Below are positions 56,233 through 64,000 of a DNA stretch of 64,000 nucleotides, one piece after another. The notes under the pieces were generated by a model. It was not told where the DNA came from. It did no database searches and worked only from the letters and a program-made list of their open reading frames with translations. Where the stretch lies: positions 3,782,001 through 3,846,000 of the forward strand of contig NZ_AUBJ02000001.1 of the NCBI RefSeq assembly GCF_000429185.2, given 5' to 3'. Every line of letters starts with the position of its first letter. Within the stretch, counting starts at the first letter, position 1. This DNA is from Actinoalloteichus caeruleus DSM 43889 (GTDB lineage: Bacteria > Actinomycetota > Actinomycetes > Mycobacteriales > Pseudonocardiaceae). The position numbers were made by a program, and so were the translations under genes.

Positions 56233-56745
56233 GTGAGCAGCGCCGGACACCACAGCAACGGACGCTGGGACGGAGAGGGGACACCACCCATCCCCTCGAT
56301 CCCGCTGTCCGAGGACGACCGCACCGACGGAGCCGCCGGGGAGAAGTCGATCGGCAACCTGGTCCGCCAGGCCACCGTTCACATGTCCACCCTGATCAGG
56401 GCCGAAGTCGAGCTGGCGAAACAGGAGATCACGGCCGAGGTCAAGAAGGGCCTGCGGGGCAGCGTCTACTTCGTGCTGGCCCTCACCGTCCTCGCCTTCA
56501 GCTCCTTCTTCCTGTTCTTCACGTTCGCCGAGCTGCTGGCGGTGTGGCTGCCCCGGTGGGCGGGTTTCGGAATCGTCTTCCTGCTGATGCTGTTGGTCGC
56601 CGGCTTCCTCGCCTACAAGGGATACCGCCGGGTCCGCAGCATCCGCAAGCCCGAACGAACCATCAGCACGGTGCGGGAGACAGCCGCTGGTTTCAGCGGC
56701 CACCGGGACCGCCTCGACGGCGGCGACCCGGACCGGACCGGCTGA
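56233..56745 (+). CDS. Phage-holin-superfamily membrane protein (Holin-X/DUF1469 type)
   Basis: The 170-residue product has an amphipathic helix (TVHMSTLIRAEVELAKQEITAEVKKGL). Two membrane helices follow (about 76-98 and 108-128) with a short KGYRRVRSIRKPE loop. This is the actinobacterial Holin-X layout and corresponds to Rv3669 beside ephE in mycobacteria (from memory). There is no evidence it is phage-derived. GTG 56233 is the start; the next gene is 12 bp downstream. Confidence 0.82.
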   Translation: MSSAGHHSNGRWDGEGTPPIPSIPLSEDDRTDGAAGEKSIGNLVRQATVHMSTLIRAEVELAKQEITAEVKKGLRGSVYFVLALTVLAFSSFFLFFTFAELLAVWLPRWAGFGIVFLLMLLVAGFLAYKGYRRVRSIRKPERTISTVRETAAGFSGHRDRLDGGDPDRTG

Positions 56746-56757
56746 GCAACCGCCACG

Positions 56758-57714
56758 GTGAGCCTGCCACCCGACCCGTCCACCGCCCGGCTCGCCGGCC
56801 CGTGGGCGCACCACGACGTCTCGGCCAACGGGATCCGCCTGCACGTCGCCGAGCTCGGTGAGGGGCCCCTGGTCCTCCTGCTGCACGGTTTCCCCGAGTT
56901 CTGGTGGGCCTGGCGAGGGCAACTCACCGCGCTCGCCGAGGCCGGTTACCGGGCGGTCGCCGTCGACCTGCGCGGCTACGGCGACTCCGACAAGCCCCCC
57001 AGGGGGTATGACGGCTGGACGCTGGCCGGTGACGTCGCCGGGTTGGTCAAGGCGCTGGGTGAGCAGCGAGCGCACCTGGTGGGGCACGCCTGGGGCGGCA
57101 TGTTGGCGTGGACGCTCTCGGCCCTGCACCCGAGGCTGGTCAACTCGATCACGGTCCTCGGTGGTGCGCATCCCCTGGCGTTGCGGCGGGCGATCTGGCT
57201 CGGGCTGACCCGACCGTTGCGGCGAACCGCCCGCGCCCAGGCCCGGAGTGCGCGGCACCTCTTCGCCGCGCAACTGCCCCGCCTCCCCGAGACGCGGCTG
57301 ACCAGGAACGCCGCGAGCCAGGTCGAGGCACTGCTGCGGGGGTGGTCGGGGCCGGACTGGCGGCAGACGTCGGACTTCGCGGAGGTGGCGCGCACGCACC
57401 GGACCGCGATGCTCATCCCCGGGGTGGCGCACTCGGCGATGGAGTACTACCGCTGGAGCGTGCGTTCCCAGTTCCGATCCGACGGGCGGCACTTCGCCGA
57501 GGCCGTCGACCGGCGGGCCACGGTTCCGGTCCTCCAGGTGCACGGGCGGCTCGACCCGTGTTTCCTCCCCGCGACGGCCGCCAGGTCCAGCCCCTGGACG
57601 GGGCCGAGATCGCAGCGCGTGGAACTGCCCGGCGTCGGCCACTTCCCCCACCACGAGTCCCCGGACCGGGTCAACGACCTGCTCGTCCGCTTCCTCACGC
57701 GGGTGACGGCCTGA
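56758..57714 (+). CDS. Alpha/beta hydrolase of the EphE (epoxide hydrolase-like) group, nucleophile replaced
   Basis: The 318-residue product has the oxyanion motif LLHGFPEFWWAW, RGYGDSDKP, and the cap with YYRW. The acid is in VHGRLDPCF and the His in GVGHFPHHESPD. At the nucleophile elbow it reads VGHAWGG where epoxide hydrolases have GHDWGG, so the Asp is Ala. This would abolish epoxide opening by the standard route. Position after the holin-like gene matches Rv3669-ephE. It converges on marP with 55 bp between stops. Confidence 0.82.
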   Translation: MSLPPDPSTARLAGPWAHHDVSANGIRLHVAELGEGPLVLLLHGFPEFWWAWRGQLTALAEAGYRAVAVDLRGYGDSDKPPRGYDGWTLAGDVAGLVKALGEQRAHLVGHAWGGMLAWTLSALHPRLVNSITVLGGAHPLALRRAIWLGLTRPLRRTARAQARSARHLFAAQLPRLPETRLTRNAASQVEALLRGWSGPDWRQTSDFAEVARTHRTAMLIPGVAHSAMEYYRWSVRSQFRSDGRHFAEAVDRRATVPVLQVHGRLDPCFLPATAARSSPWTGPRSQRVELPGVGHFPHHESPDRVNDLLVRFLTRVTA

Positions 57715-57769
57715 TCCGTCACGGGCGGGCTCGGTCCTGACCTCGCCGAGGGTGGCCGGGGCGGATCAC

Positions 57770-58954
57770 CTAGGCGGAGCACTCACCTGTCGGGACCTCG
57801 TCGGTCAGACCGGTGGCCGTCCGGACGTCCTCGTCGATCTCGGCGTTGGTGAGCACGTACCCGGTCTCGCTCTGGTCGGCCGCGGCTCCGAACACGACGC
57901 CCAGGACCCGTCCGTCCGGGTCGACGAGCGGTCCTCCCGAGTTCCCGCTGCGCACGGCTGACCTGACCGTGTAGATCTCCCGTTCGACCGTGTTCTGGTC
58001 GTAGATGTCCGGGCCGGTCAGGGTCATCCGCTGCCGGATCCGGGCTGCGCTCGCCGTGTAGGGGCCGCCCAACGGGTAGCCGAGCACGATCCCCCCGTCG
58101 CCGGTCGCCGCGGGGTCCGGGGCGAAGTCGAGTGGTTCGGCGTACAGGTCGGGGACATCGAGCACCGCCACGTCCCGGCTCGGGTCGTACAGGACGACGG
58201 TGGCCCGCAGGCTCGCCCGCTCCACCTCCACCGTCACCTGGTCCGCTCCGGCGACCACGTGCGCGTTGGTCATCACGCGGTGCGGTGCGACCACGAACCC
58301 GCTGCCGTTGAGCAGGCGCTGGCAGCTCCTCGCCTGGCCGTGCACGCGAACCACGCTCTCCCTGACCCGTCGCACCGTGGCGCTCGCCTGGAGTTCCGGG
58401 TCGGGTGGGTCGACCTCCGCCGCCGGGGTTCGGGAGAACGGGTCGAGGACGTGCGGGAACCCGGAGAAGGCGAAGAGCCGTCCGAGTTCGTTGGGGAGCC
58501 CCTTCGCCTCGGGTGGCATCACGTCGTCGACGGTCCCGAGCACCCGGGACTCCTTGACCGCGGCCGCCAGCCAGGGCACGGATGCCGCCGAGGTGATCGG
58601 GAGGGCGACGAGCCAGGCCACCAGGACGACCATCAGGCCCTGGACGACGCCACCGAGGAAGTTGTCGACGCGGCTCAGCCGGGAGTGCCCCAACCTCCGC
58701 TTGATGCTCCTGCCCACGTACACGCCGGCGAGCTGCCCGATGACGACCAGGCTGAACAGGATGCTCAGGGCCACCGCGAGCTGGACGGACGGCCCCTCCA
58801 GCTGGTCGGCAACCCAGGGCGCCAGCATGAGGCCCCCGACGGCGCCTCCGGCGACACCGAGGCCAGCGCAGATTGCCACCGCCATGCCGTGCCGGACCCC
58901 CGAGATGGCGCCGAGCACGACGGCGACCAGGACGGCCGCGTCGACCCAGTTCAC
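57770..58954 (-). CDS. marP: Membrane-anchored periplasmic serine protease (MarP)
   Basis: MarP protects mycobacteria from acid by processing cell-wall hydrolases. The 394-residue product has four N-terminal helices of the CvpA type (residues about 5-125). A chymotrypsin-fold domain follows, with H232 (TNAHVV), D261 (DVAVLD) and S339 (RSGNSGGPL). Cys211 and Cys392 match the disulfide that regulates the mycobacterial enzyme. ATG 58954 overlaps the NUDIX gene stop by 4 bp, placing it in the nth-to-marP operon. Confidence 0.93.
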   Translation of the reverse strand: MNWVDAAVLVAVVLGAISGVRHGMAVAICAGLGVAGGAVGGLMLAPWVADQLEGPSVQLAVALSILFSLVVIGQLAGVYVGRSIKRRLGHSRLSRVDNFLGGVVQGLMVVLVAWLVALPITSAASVPWLAAAVKESRVLGTVDDVMPPEAKGLPNELGRLFAFSGFPHVLDPFSRTPAAEVDPPDPELQASATVRRVRESVVRVHGQARSCQRLLNGSGFVVAPHRVMTNAHVVAGADQVTVEVERASLRATVVLYDPSRDVAVLDVPDLYAEPLDFAPDPAATGDGGIVLGYPLGGPYTASAARIRQRMTLTGPDIYDQNTVEREIYTVRSAVRSGNSGGPLVDPDGRVLGVVFGAAADQSETGYVLTNAEIDEDVRTATGLTDEVPTGECSA

Positions 58955-59697
58955 TCGCCGACCGTCCCGCCAGCCCCGGCCGGGGCCTCCACCGCCTGCC
59001 AGGCATCCGCCAGATCCCGGATGTCAGTGGCGTCCCACGGCTCCGCCCACTCACCGACGGAGAGCAGGCTGGAGATCAGCCCAGCGGTGAACCCCCAGAC
59101 CAACATCCCCGGCACGGCGAAGGCGGGGCCCACGTACCCCGAGGGGTGCCGGACCTGGAAGCGGTTGCCCGGGTCGGCCAGGTAGCGGACGGGGACCCGG
59201 GCGACGGCGGAGGTCTCCGCGAGGTCGACCGGCCGCACCGGCGAGGGCTGCCGCCAGTGCGCGATCACCGGTGTCACCCTGAACTTCGACCGTTGGATGT
59301 AGAGCTCCGGCAACAACGCCACCGGACGCACCCCGGCGCGGTGGAGACCGACCTCCTCCTCCGCCTCCCGAATGGCCACCGCCACGGGTCCGTCGTCGCC
59401 GTCCTCGGCGACTCCACCGGGGAAACCGACCTGGCCGGGGTGATGGGTCAGTCCGTCAGCCCTGCGCAACAACAGCAGGTCCGGACCCGGGCCCAGCGGG
59501 CTGCCGTCCTCCCCGAACAGCACCAGCACCGCGGCGGGTCGGACGCTCTCCGCGACGCCACCACCCGCCGTCGGCGACGGTGACTCCATGTGGTCGCTGG
59601 CCGCGACCAGTGGGCCGAGCCAGGGTGGCGTGCTGCGCGGATCGACCAACGCTCCGCCCCGCCCCAGATCGCCGTGAGCGCTCGCTCGCTCGGTCAT
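58951..59697 (-). CDS. NUDIX hydrolase, CoA pyrophosphatase type (Rv3672c-like)
   Basis: The 248-residue product has the NUDIX box as GFPGGVAEDGDDGPVAVAIREAEEEVGL (about 95-122), with REAEEEVGL complete. The preceding LLLLRRADGLTHHPGQV resembles the CoA pyrophosphatase signature. It would clip CoA or related diphosphates. Start and stop overlap the neighbouring genes by 4 bp on both sides, so translation is coupled from the thioredoxin-like gene to marP. Confidence 0.88.
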   Translation of the reverse strand: MTERASAHGDLGRGGALVDPRSTPPWLGPLVAASDHMESPSPTAGGGVAESVRPAAVLVLFGEDGSPLGPGPDLLLLRRADGLTHHPGQVGFPGGVAEDGDDGPVAVAIREAEEEVGLHRAGVRPVALLPELYIQRSKFRVTPVIAHWRQPSPVRPVDLAETSAVARVPVRYLADPGNRFQVRHPSGYVGPAFAVPGMLVWGFTAGLISSLLSVGEWAEPWDATDIRDLADAWQAVEAPAGAGGTVGE

Positions 59698-60257
59698 CGG
59701 CCTCCCCCCAGATAGCTCCGCACCGCCTGCTCCACCTCGTCGACGCTGGCGAACGCGCGGGGTGGCTCGACCCGGTGGATGTCGCCGGCAGCATCCACCA
59801 CGAAGCTGGTCGGCATGACGGGGGCCCGGACCAGGCGTCGGAGCTGGTCCCCGTCCTCGTGCACCGTCGGGAAGCCCACCCCGAGTTCGTCGAGCATCCG
59901 TCTACCCGCGTCCCGGTCGCTCTGCACCTGCACCCCGAACACGGGGACGGCGTCCTGGCCCGCCGCGTACTCGTCGAGGACCGGTAGCTCGTCCACGCAG
60001 GGCCCGCACCAGGTGGCCCAGAGGTTGACCAGCGCGGGTCCCTCCCCCACCACGGCGGCGAGGTCACCCCGCTCACCCCCGTCGTGCGGGGTCACCGGAA
60101 CCACGTCGAGCGCGTTGAGCGTGGTCGCCACGGCGGGGTCGGTGGCGTCGTCGGAGGCCGTCGGGGGGAGGGTGTCCCCCTCCCTCGGCCAGAGCGCGAC
60201 GATGCCCGCGACCGCGAGGACCACCACGACGACGGTCCACCTGACGCTGGACCTCAC
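59694..60257 (-). CDS. Membrane-anchored thioredoxin-like protein (TlpA/ResA type)
   Basis: The 187-residue product has an N-terminal membrane anchor (about 7-22). The thioredoxin fold carries the active site [13 protein letters not shown] (about 88-100). [13 protein letters not shown] holds the conserved cis-Pro. It faces outward and probably reduces or shuffles disulfides of secreted proteins, perhaps including MarP encoded two genes on. It overlaps nth and the NUDIX gene by 4 bp each. Confidence 0.9.
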   Translation of the reverse strand: MRSSVRWTVVVVVLAVAGIVALWPREGDTLPPTASDDATDPAVATTLNALDVVPVTPHDGGERGDLAAVVGEGPALVNLWATWCGPCVDELPVLDEYAAGQDAVPVFGVQVQSDRDAGRRMLDELGVGFPTVHEDGDQLRRLVRAPVMPTSFVVDAAGDIHRVEPPRAFASVDEVEQAVRSYLGGGR

Positions 60258-61120
60258 GTCCGTCCCCCCTGGGCCGGCGGCGTGGGTCCAGCGGCACCGG
60301 GACCCGACGCGCCGCTGGTTCCCGCCGGCTCGTCGGGAGTGCCCTCGTGTCCCGGGACGCCGGCCAGCCGGAGCAGTCGGGGGGCTTCGGGGCCCCGGAC
60401 CAGCCGCTCAGCCAGCAGGGGGTCCGTCGGTCCGGCCCCGAACGAGGGGCAGTCCCTGGCCAGGAGGCAGGCTCCGCAGGCGGGCGTCCTGGAGTGGCAC
60501 ACGCGGCGACCGTGGAAGATCACCCGGTGGGACAGCATGGTCCAGTCCCGCCTGGGGATGAGCTCTCCGACCTCGTGTTCGACCTTGACCGGGTCGTTCT
60601 GGTTCGTCCAGCCCCACCGGCGGGTGAGCCGGCCGAAGTGGGTGTCGACCGTGATCCCCGGGATCCCGAAGGCGTCCCCGAGGATGACGTTGGCGGTCTT
60701 CCGGCCGATGCCGGGCAGTGCGACGAGGTCCGGCAGGGTGCGCGGCACCTCGCCCCCGTGCCGCTCGACCACGGAGGCGCCCAGCCCCATCAACGCCGAC
60801 GCCTTGTTCCGGAAGAAGCCGGTCGGACGGATCAACTCCTCCAGCTCGGTCCGGTCCGCCGCCGCGTAGTCAGCAGCCGACCGGTAGCGGCGGAAGAGCG
60901 CCGGCGTCACCTCGTTGACCCGCCGGTCGGTGCACTGGGCCGACAGGATCGTGGCGACCGCGAGTTCGAGCGGGGTGGTGAAGTCCAGTTCGCAGTGCGC
61001 GTCCGGATAGGCCGTCCGCAGGGTGCGGTCCATGCGCCTCGCCCGGCGGACCAGGGCGAGCCGGGTCTCACCGGCACGGCCGGGGGGCGCGGAGGACTTC
61101 GCGGGGGACGGCACTCCCAC
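60254..61120 (-). CDS. nth: Endonuclease III
   Basis: Nth removes oxidised pyrimidines and cuts at abasic sites. The 288-residue product has the helix-hairpin-helix [17 protein letters not shown] with catalytic Lys, the [11 protein letters not shown] segment with catalytic Asp, and the [4Fe-4S] cysteines in [18 protein letters not shown] Pro/Gly-rich tail of about 55 residues follows. It is the first gene of the nth-thioredoxin-NUDIX-marP operon, as in mycobacteria. The start is GTG 61120; ATG 61033 is an alternative that would drop the basic N-terminus. Confidence 0.94.
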   Translation of the reverse strand: MGVPSPAKSSAPPGRAGETRLALVRRARRMDRTLRTAYPDAHCELDFTTPLELAVATILSAQCTDRRVNEVTPALFRRYRSAADYAAADRTELEELIRPTGFFRNKASALMGLGASVVERHGGEVPRTLPDLVALPGIGRKTANVILGDAFGIPGITVDTHFGRLTRRWGWTNQNDPVKVEHEVGELIPRRDWTMLSHRVIFHGRRVCHSRTPACGACLLARDCPSFGAGPTDPLLAERLVRGPEAPRLLRLAGVPGHEGTPDEPAGTSGASGPGAAGPTPPAQGGRT

Positions 61121-61351
61121 AGGGTACGGGCGGCGGCCGCCGGGGACGGCGGTTCCCCGCCGAGAGGCGGGTCGGTGGTCGGTCGCGTCGGTACCAGCGG
61201 CGGCGGCCCGCTCCGCTGATCGGTTCGCGTGCCCACCTCCTCACCCCTAGCCTGGACGAGGAGAGGTCGAGGGTATTCCGAAAGGGCTACCGGGGTCACC
61301 CATGACCCCGGGCGCCGCCACCCACCGTGATGCGCCACCATCGGACACATC

Positions 61352-61606
61352 ATGACTGCCTGGTTCGTCATCGCCGTCCCCGTTGTGATCATGCTCTTCG
61401 CGCTCTTCATGGAGCGCGTCGAGAAGGGAATCCGCCACGGGGTCGTTCAGGAGAACGACGTCGAGGAGTTGCTGGAGAACGCTCGCCCGGACGAGGTGCG
61501 GGCGCTGTTCAAGCAGGGCATCGGGCGGGCGCTCGAACTCTTCCGGCTGCGCCGCTCGGGGCGCGCGGGAAGGCTGCGTCCACGCAGATCACGCCGCCCG
61601 TCTTAG
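61352..61606 (+). CDS. Small membrane protein upstream of crp (Rv3675-like)
   Basis: The 84-residue product has one N-terminal membrane helix (FVIAVPVVIMLFALFM). A helical charged region (VVQENDVEELLENARPDEVRALFK) follows, then an Arg-rich tail. Its position between divergent nth and crp matches Rv3675 (from memory). ATG 61352 is the only reasonable start. Its function is unknown. Confidence 0.72.
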   Translation: MTAWFVIAVPVVIMLFALFMERVEKGIRHGVVQENDVEELLENARPDEVRALFKQGIGRALELFRLRRSGRAGRLRPRRSRRPS

Positions 61607-61698
61607 ACTGCAAGGAGCGATCGGCGGCACCCATCAGGTATTCGTAACGAGGGGTACCCAGTCACGGGCTGCCGCCGCCTCTCAACAGGAGGGATGAG

Positions 61699-62373
61699 GT
61701 GGACGAGACCCTGGCACGCGCTGGGATCTTCCAGGGTGTCGAGCCGGCGGCCATCGAGGCGCTGACTCAGACACTGGAGCCCGTGGACTTCCCACGCGGC
61801 CATGTGATCTTCACAGAAGGTGAGCCCGGCGACCGGCTCTACATAATCCAGTCCGGCAAGGTCAAGGTCGGGCGCAAGTCCCCGGACGGCAGGGAGAACC
61901 TGCTGGCCATCATGGGGCCGTCCGACATGTTCGGTGAGTTGTCGATCTTCGACCCGGGGCCGAGGACGTCGACGGCGACCACGGTCACCGAGGTCAGAGC
62001 GCTCAGCATGGACCGCCCCGCGCTCCGGGAGTGGATCAGCAAGCGTCCGGAGATCGCCGAGCAGCTCCTGCGGGTGCTGGCGAGGCGACTGCGGCGCACG
62101 AACAACATGCTGGCCGACCTGATCTTCACCGACGTACCCGGCCGGGTCGCCAAGGCGCTGCTCCAGCTGGCGCAGCGCTTCGGCAGCCAGGAGGCGGGCC
62201 TGCTCCGGGTGACGCACGACCTCACCCAGGAGGAGATCGCCCAGCTGGTCGGAGCTTCCCGCGAGACGGTGAACAAGGCCCTGGCCGACTTCGCCCACCG
62301 CGGCTGGCTGCGGTTGGAGGGCAAGAGCGTGCTGATCCTGGACCCGGAGCGGCTGGCTCGACGGGCCCGCTGA
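61699..62373 (+). CDS. crp: CRP/FNR-family transcriptional regulator (cAMP receptor protein)
   Basis: The 224-residue product has the same length as the mycobacterial CRP. The cyclic nucleotide-binding domain contains [18 protein letters not shown], matching the phosphate-binding cassette FGELxLxxxxPRxAT. A long dimerisation helix follows, then the DNA-binding helix-turn-helix [23 protein letters not shown]. It should regulate carbon and stress genes on cAMP binding. GTG 61699 follows GGAGGG. A very strong hairpin lies 190 bp after the stop. Confidence 0.94.
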   Translation: MDETLARAGIFQGVEPAAIEALTQTLEPVDFPRGHVIFTEGEPGDRLYIIQSGKVKVGRKSPDGRENLLAIMGPSDMFGELSIFDPGPRTSTATTVTEVRALSMDRPALREWISKRPEIAEQLLRVLARRLRRTNNMLADLIFTDVPGRVAKALLQLAQRFGSQEAGLLRVTHDLTQEEIAQLVGASRETVNKALADFAHRGWLRLEGKSVLILDPERLARRAR

Positions 62374-62537
62374 CCCAGGACGCGACCGTCACCCGTGGGA
62401 CGTGTGGCTCCGCACGTTCCAGGCCCGGGACTCCCAGTGGTGGCGTGCCCCGGCACGCCCATCGGAGGCTCGGCGCCGCCGGTCTGACGCCGGCACCAGA
62501 TCCGGTTCCTTCGAAACACGCATCGAAGGGTTTCGCC

Positions 62538-62627
62538 ATGACCGTGGGTGCCCAGTACGTGAGAGACGACGGAAGGGTCGGGCGCCGCCCCCGACGCGGC
62601 GCTCCGACCCTTCCGTCGTTGGCGTAG
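62538..62627 (+). CDS. Possible 29-residue peptide overlapping a terminator
   Basis: ATG 62538 has GAAGGG 8 bases upstream. It encodes MTVGAQYVRDDGRVGRRPRR, then a short Pro/Leu end. The second half is inside the large hairpin at 62566-62619, so the coding pattern may be forced by the inverted repeat. There is no recognised homologue. Confidence 0.2.
   Translation: MTVGAQYVRDDGRVGRRPRRGAPTLPSLA
62566..62619 (+). terminator. Long hairpin downstream of crp
   Basis: A 16-bp perfect outer stem (62566-62581 with 62604-62619) continues into a 7-bp inner stem (62582-62588 with 62596-62602). There is a single bulged T and a 7-base loop. It is a likely terminator of crp, or of a short RNA. Confidence 0.7.
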
Positions 62628-63147
62628 CACGTCCCCCGACGGCCACACCTTCCCACCCTCCGGCCACGGCCCCGATCCGCATCTCCGGAGGAGTCAGTTC
62701 ACGTGACGGGGGGATTTCGCCTCACTCGGCACGGTCACGGCCCCGACCGCTTCCGTCAACATCCCACCGTCACCAACACTGTACTCAGTGTCGCTGCCCT
62801 CCACGGATGGCGTCCGTGGAGAACGGAACATCTACGAGGTAGACGGATACGGGGTTCCCCGCGTTGCCTACCCCTCCACGATTCGCTCGGCAGTGTTACC
62901 AAGCTGAAACCTAACTCACACTCCCGTAGCCAAGAGTAACGCTGAACTCGCCCGCGCCGATTACCGGCCACGAAGAGAGCAAGCACTTCGATACCAAGAG
63001 TGATGACCTGACTGGTGAACCGGGACCACCCGCGTCCGACGAGTGGGCCGTGACGGCTCGACCACACTCAGTCTAGGCCGTCCTGGTGACACAACACACC
63101 CGAAAAACGGATTGGTACTCCCGTACCAAAGAGCGCAGACTGGGCCC
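62628..63147. other. Intergenic region upstream of the last MFS gene
   Basis: About 520 bases are clearly less GC-rich than the genes and show no coding pattern. The end near 63148 carries the inverted repeat at 63112-63129. The central part may hold promoters, but no clear -35/-10 pair was assigned. Confidence 0.45.
63112..63129. promoter_or_regulatory. Operator-like inverted repeat before the MFS gene
   Basis: TTGGTAC-TCCC-GTACCAA is a perfect 7-4-7 repeat ending 18 bases before GTG 63148. Its position over the likely promoter or leader suggests control by a dimeric repressor not encoded in the window. Confidence 0.45.
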
Positions 63148-64000
63148 GTGTCGCACTCGGCCTCCCTCGCGGACTACCGCGCGGCCCTCAGCACCCCCGC
63201 GGCCAGATGGCCGGTCATCACCTCACTCGTCGGACGGCTGCCGATCGCCATGATCGGCATGTCCATCCTGTTCTACGTCCGCGACCGGACCGGTTCCTTC
63301 GCCATCGCCGGGCTCGTGTCCGCGGCCACCCTGTTCGGCGTCGCGTTCGGCTCGGTGGTCCAGGGCCGGATCGTCGACCGGTTGGGGCCGACCCGGCCCC
63401 TGTTGACGATCAGCTCGGTGTTCGTCGTCCTCGCCTGCGGGCAGATCGCCCTGGTCGAGTCCTCGGCGCCGGTGCCGGCCCTGGTGGCGCTGGCCCTGTG
63501 CATCGGACTGTCCGAACCCCAGCTCGGAACGGCGTCCCGCGCCCTCTGGCGCAGGCTCCTGCCGCCGGGCCCCGCCCGCACGGCGGCGCTCTCCTACGAG
63601 GCCATCAGCGTGGAGGTGTTCTTCATCCTCGGCCCGGGCCTGGCGGGGCTGCTCGCGGCATCACCCTGGCCGGGGACCGGTCTCGTCGTGGGAACGGTGG
63701 CGATGGTCGGGGGCAGCACCGGGTTCGCCCTCACCACCACCGTCCGCTCCTGGCGCCCGGAGCCCCGGGCGAAGCGCACCTCGGCCCGGACTGACGGCGG
63801 GTCCCGGCTCGCCCACCTGCTGGGAGCCTTCGCCGTCCCGGGCATGCGGACCGTGGCGCTCGCCGTCCTCGGCTTCGGTGTGGTCATCGGGTTCGTCGAG
63901 GTCGCCGTCCCCGCCGCCGCCACCGAGGCCGGTCACCCCGCCATCGGCGGGCTCCTGTTGAGCCTCTGGTCCGTCAGCTCCGTGGTCTTCGGCCTCCTGT
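63148..64000 (+). CDS. MFS transporter (partial, runs off the window)
   Basis: The frame from GTG 63148 stays open to the window end (284 codons). Helices are visible from the start (SLVGRLPIAMIGMSILFYV). The motif A-like loop VVQGRIVDRLGPTRPLL follows the second helix. Further helices lie at SSVFVVLACGQIAL, PALVALALCIGL, SVEVFFILGPGLAGLLAA and LVVGTVAMVGG. A charged central loop (RSWRPEPRAKRTSARTD) separates the two halves. It is a small MFS permease of the sugar-efflux/drug type. The substrate is unknown. An operator-like repeat precedes it. Confidence 0.82.
   Translation, partial: MSHSASLADYRAALSTPAARWPVITSLVGRLPIAMIGMSILFYVRDRTGSFAIAGLVSAATLFGVAFGSVVQGRIVDRLGPTRPLLTISSVFVVLACGQIALVESSAPVPALVALALCIGLSEPQLGTASRALWRRLLPPGPARTAALSYEAISVEVFFILGPGLAGLLAASPWPGTGLVVGTVAMVGGSTGFALTTTVRSWRPEPRAKRTSARTDGGSRLAHLLGAFAVPGMRTVALAVLGFGVVIGFVEVAVPAAATEAGHPAIGGLLLSLWSVSSVVFGLL

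Noticed and set aside
56233-56745. Prophage remnant suggested by the holin-like protein
   Set aside because: Holin-X proteins are normal chromosomal genes in actinobacteria and this one sits in the conserved block beside ephE and marP; no other phage gene is present.

Overview
This window is about 64 kb of very GC-rich DNA with strong G/C third-codon bias. It is ordinary actinobacterial chromosome, most likely from the Pseudonocardiales. The evidence is the long run of gene neighbourhoods shared, from memory, with Mycobacterium tuberculosis Rv3604c to Rv3676: folate operon-ftsH-hpt-tilS-dacB/ppa, holB, topA, the helicase-tad locus-6C RNA block, and acs-marP-nth-crp. No phage, IS element, CRISPR array or rRNA was seen.

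Layout. 1-1603: end of a MidA-like methyltransferase gene and a solitary NuoD homologue. 1614-8705: leftward ftsH-folE-folP-folB-folK-DUF3180-DUF6779-like cluster. 9043-14330: leftward dacB-metalloprotease-tilS-hpt; the 5' part of dacB is split by two apparent one-base losses in G runs. 14479-17246: ppa, then an EmrB/QacA-type exporter preceded by a damaged MarR-type repressor gene that keeps a palindromic operator. 17423-18921: repeats, a secreted chymotrypsin-fold protease and a small membrane protein. 19234-22575: a rightward five-gene operon with type VII secretion hallmarks (YbaB-like, EspC-like, WXG protein, two unknowns). 23073-23549: a small membrane protein with an amyloid-signalling-like motif. 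23757-30944: tRNA-Thr, holB, an MFS-thymidylate kinase fusion with a ruined P-loop, a tail-anchored protein and topA. 31551-36461: proton-pumping pyrophosphatase and a MrfA-type helicase. 36488-43019: Prim-Pol-like protein and the tad pilus locus. 43715-44725: 6C small RNA and a HAD phosphatase. 45524-52184: a muropeptide salvage cluster (nagZ, namZ, amidase-like esterase, murR, murQ). 52255-62373: acs, Fic-like protein, TauE, holin-like protein, EphE-like hydrolase, marP, NUDIX, thioredoxin-like, nth, small membrane protein and crp. 63148-end: an MFS transporter running off the window.

How it works together. The left half serves folate synthesis, membrane proteolysis and purine salvage. The nagZ-namZ-amidase trio would cut peptidoglycan fragments outside the cell, and MurQ/MurR would process and sense MurNAc-6-phosphate inside, as in the Bacillus ybb cluster but without a visible PTS transporter. 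The right end is the conserved stress and DNA repair block. The most novel-looking part is 18.7-23.6 kb, where a type VII-like operon lacking a recognisable toxin sits beside a protein with a RHIM-like motif. Several genes keep a fold but lose a catalytic residue (thymidylate kinase domain, EphE-like hydrolase, Fic-like protein). All functional statements come from reading the sequence and family recall; no database search was run.
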